The notes under the pieces were generated by a model. It made no database searches, was not told the DNA's origin, and saw only the letters and a list, made by a program, of their open reading frames with translations. The translations under genes were made by a program, and so were the position numbers. A stretch of 64,000 nucleotides of DNA from Streptantibioticus parmotrematis (GTDB taxonomy: Bacteria; Actinomycetota; Actinomycetes; Streptomycetales; Streptomycetaceae), in assembly GCF_019890615.1 (NCBI RefSeq), contig NZ_JAINVZ010000002.1:1-64000 (forward strand), in the 5' to 3' direction. Numbering within the stretch: position 1 is the stretch's first letter; every line of letters begins with the position of its first letter. Positions 62,388 through 64,000 of the stretch are shown one piece after another.

Positions 62388-62447
62388 ACATTTGTGGGAA
62401 CCGGCCCGCGGCCGCACCACTCACGAGACCAGGGAAGGCGCAACGCC

Positions 62448-63284
62448 ATGGTGGAGATCAAGACCCCCGAGCAGATCGCGAAGATGCGCGAGGCGGGACT
62501 GGTCGTCGCCGCGATCCACCGGGCCTGCGGTGAGGCCGCCCAGCCGGGGACGTCCACCAAGGAGCTGGACGAGATCGCCGCGAAGGTGATCGCCGACCAC
62601 GGTGCCAAGCCGAACTTCCTGGGTTACGGCGGCTTCCCCGGCAACATCTGCACCTCGGTCAACGAGGTCGTGGTGCACGGCATCCCGGACCGCGAGACCG
62701 TGCTGAAGTCCGGCGACATCATCTCGATCGACGCGGGCGCCATCGTCGACGGCTGGCACGGCGACGCGGCCTTCACCGCGTTCGTCGGCTCCGGGCACGC
62801 GCCCGAGGTGGTCGAGCTGAGCCGGGTCACCGAGGAGTCGATGTGGGCGGGCATCGCCGCGTTCCGCAACGGTGACCGGCTGGTCGACATCTCCAAGGCC
62901 ATCGAGAACTACATCCGCCGCCAGCCGCGTCCGGCGACCGGCAAGTACGGGATCATCGAGGACTACGGCGGCCACGGCATCGGCACCCAGATGCACATGG
63001 ACCCGCACCTGCTCAACTACGTCTCCCGCAAGCGCGGCCGCGGCCCCAAGCTGGTGCCGGGCATGTGCCTGGCGATCGAGCCGATGGTCTCCCTGGGCAC
63101 CCCCCGCACCCACGTGCTGGAGGACGAGTGGACGGTGCTCACCGACGACGGCACCTGGGCCTGTCACTGGGAGCACTCCATCGCGTTGACCGAGCGGGGT
63201 CCGCTGGTGCTCACCGCGCCGGACGGCGGCCGGGCGAAGCTCGCCGAGATGGGCATCGAGGCGGCGCCGGACCCGCTGGGCTGA
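62448..63284 (+). CDS. map: Methionine aminopeptidase type I
   Basis: Removes initiator Met from nascent proteins; 278 residues. The metal ligands are visible: Asp in ISIDAGAIVDGWHGDAAF (two Asp), His in DYGGHGIGTQMHMDPH, Glu in CLAIEPM and Glu in HWEHSIALTERG. ATG 62448 has GGAAGG upstream. Confidence 0.97.
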   Translation: MVEIKTPEQIAKMREAGLVVAAIHRACGEAAQPGTSTKELDEIAAKVIADHGAKPNFLGYGGFPGNICTSVNEVVVHGIPDRETVLKSGDIISIDAGAIVDGWHGDAAFTAFVGSGHAPEVVELSRVTEESMWAGIAAFRNGDRLVDISKAIENYIRRQPRPATGKYGIIEDYGGHGIGTQMHMDPHLLNYVSRKRGRGPKLVPGMCLAIEPMVSLGTPRTHVLEDEWTVLTDDGTWACHWEHSIALTERGPLVLTAPDGGRAKLAEMGIEAAPDPLG

Positions 63285-63310
63285 GCCCGCGGGGGGCGCG
63301 CGAGAACGGG

Positions 63311-63337
63311 AGTGCGCCGGGCCGGACGCCCGGCACT
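63311..63337 (+). terminator. Hairpin after map
   Basis: AGTGC-CCGGGC pairs with GCCCGG-GCACT around a short loop, one bulged G. Confidence 0.6.
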
Positions 63338-63387
63338 TCCGCGTAACGATCTTGGAACCGGGGCAGGCTGCGGGGAACGACCCCGGA

Positions 63388-63417
63388 TTAGTCTTTCCGG
63401 ATGGGCTGACGTAGACT
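63388..63417 (+). promoter_or_regulatory. Possible infA promoter
   Basis: TTAGTC (63388-63393), 18-bp spacer, TAGACT (63412-63417), about 100 bp before infA. Confidence 0.45.
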
Positions 63418-63515
63418 GACACGTCGGCTCACGTGTGTCCTCAGGCTTGCCTCTTTCCGGGCGGGTCCGCCGGGTGCCCGGGAGCCACCAAGGTAGCCGA
63501 TCCCGAAAGCAGGAC

Positions 63516-63737
63516 ATGGCCAAGAAGCAAGGCGCCATCGAAATCGAGGGCACCGTGATCGAGTCTCTGCCGAACGCGATGTTCAAGGTGGAGCTGCAGA
63601 ACGGTCACAAGGTCCTCGCGCACATCAGCGGCAAGATGCGTATGCACTACATCCGCATCCTCCCCGATGACCGGGTCGTGGTGGAGCTGTCTCCTTACGA
63701 CCTGACGCGCGGACGGATCGTCTACCGCTACAAGTAG
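63516..63737 (+). CDS. infA: Translation initiation factor IF-1
   Basis: OB-fold A-site factor, 73 residues, complete: [55 protein letters not shown] 63516 follows AGGA. Confidence 0.98.
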   Translation: MAKKQGAIEIEGTVIESLPNAMFKVELQNGHKVLAHISGKMRMHYIRILPDDRVVVELSPYDLTRGRIVYRYK

Positions 63738-63774
63738 CAACGAGTAGATCTCACGACCCGGAGAACCTCATCCC

Positions 63775-63888
63775 ATGAAGGTCAAGCCGAGCGTCAAGAA
63801 GATCTGCGACAAGTGCAAGGTGATCCGCCGTCACGGCCGGGTCATGGTCATCTGCGACAACCTGCGCCACAAGCAGCGCCAGGGCTGA
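63775..63888 (+). CDS. rpmJ: 50S ribosomal protein L36, zinc-binding type
   Basis: A 37-residue protein, [20 protein letters not shown] then [17 protein letters not shown], with the CxxC-C-H zinc ligands (Cys11, Cys14, Cys27, His32). ATG 63775 follows GGAGAA. Placed between infA and the expected rpsM, which must start beyond the window; 63889-64000 holds no start that I can support. Confidence 0.97.
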   Translation: MKVKPSVKKICDKCKVIRRHGRVMVICDNLRHKQRQG

Positions 63889-64000
63889 CGCACGACCCGC
63901 ACCTCGCAGAACTTCGCGCGACGCAAGCAGCGACACGTACATACGCAGTCACCCGACCCCTCGCTCGGCGCGGGGACGACACCCCCGGTGGAGGCCGGGG

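Overview
The window comes from a very GC-rich actinobacterium, almost certainly a Streptomyces or a close relative. The evidence is codon usage with G/C nearly always in third position, frequent GTG starts and one TTG start, tRNA genes without an encoded CCA end, several likely leaderless genes, and a gene order that follows the Streptomyces nuo2 / secE-nusG-rpoBC / str / S10 / spc chromosomal core.

Layout. (1) 1-675: the 5' part of a sensor-histidine-kinase-type gene on the minus strand, cut by the window edge. (2) 906-10668: a tightly overlapping ten-gene operon for a second, reduced complex I (nuoA-B-C-H-I-J-K-L-M-N) with no nuoD, nuoE, nuoF or nuoG. (3) 10967-12875: htpX and yccF, and yajQ in the opposite direction. 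(4) 13096-18988: tRNA-Tyr with a long perfect terminator palindrome (an apparently empty SLP1-type integration site), two small membrane proteins, a secreted lamin-tail protein, a large GT-C mannosyltransferase-like protein with Gly/Ala-rich inserts, and an NAD(P)-binding protein. (5) 19100-21132: an amidohydrolase-like protein that lacks expected metal ligands, tRNA-Thr, tRNA-Met and rpmG. (6) 21343-29666: two MaoC/HadAB-like dehydratases, a TetR-MFS efflux pair sharing an operator motif, murB, a membrane protein, adenosine deaminase and an aspartate aminotransferase. (7) 29927-34796: tRNA-Trp, secE, nusG, rplK, rplA, a lipoprotein, and rplJ with its leader. (8) 34907-44778: rplL, rpoB, rpoC and two small actinobacterial proteins. 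(9) 45307-49710: the str operon rpsL-rpsG-fusA-tuf. (10) 50440-63888: the S10 and spc operons through secY, adk, map, infA and rpmJ. The window ends just before the expected rpsM.

Function. Most genes are housekeeping: transcription (rpoB, rpoC, nusG), translation (26 ribosomal proteins, two elongation factors, IF-1, four tRNAs), Sec export (secE, secY), protein maturation (map), energy metabolism (nuo2, adk) and cell-wall precursor synthesis (murB). The accessory material is small: the TetR/MFS pair, the mannosyltransferase-like protein and the amidohydrolase-like protein.

The least expected signals are non-coding. The str and S10 mRNA leaders share a 25-nt element (23/25 identical). A 24-residue open reading frame overlaps the rpsL start. 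Degenerate tandem repeats begin at or next to stop codons of several genes, including an exact 11-bp TGATCA array. Large inverted-repeat elements lie between the MFS gene and murB and between tuf and rpsJ. I saw no CRISPR array, transposase, integrase, rRNA gene or biosynthetic gene cluster.
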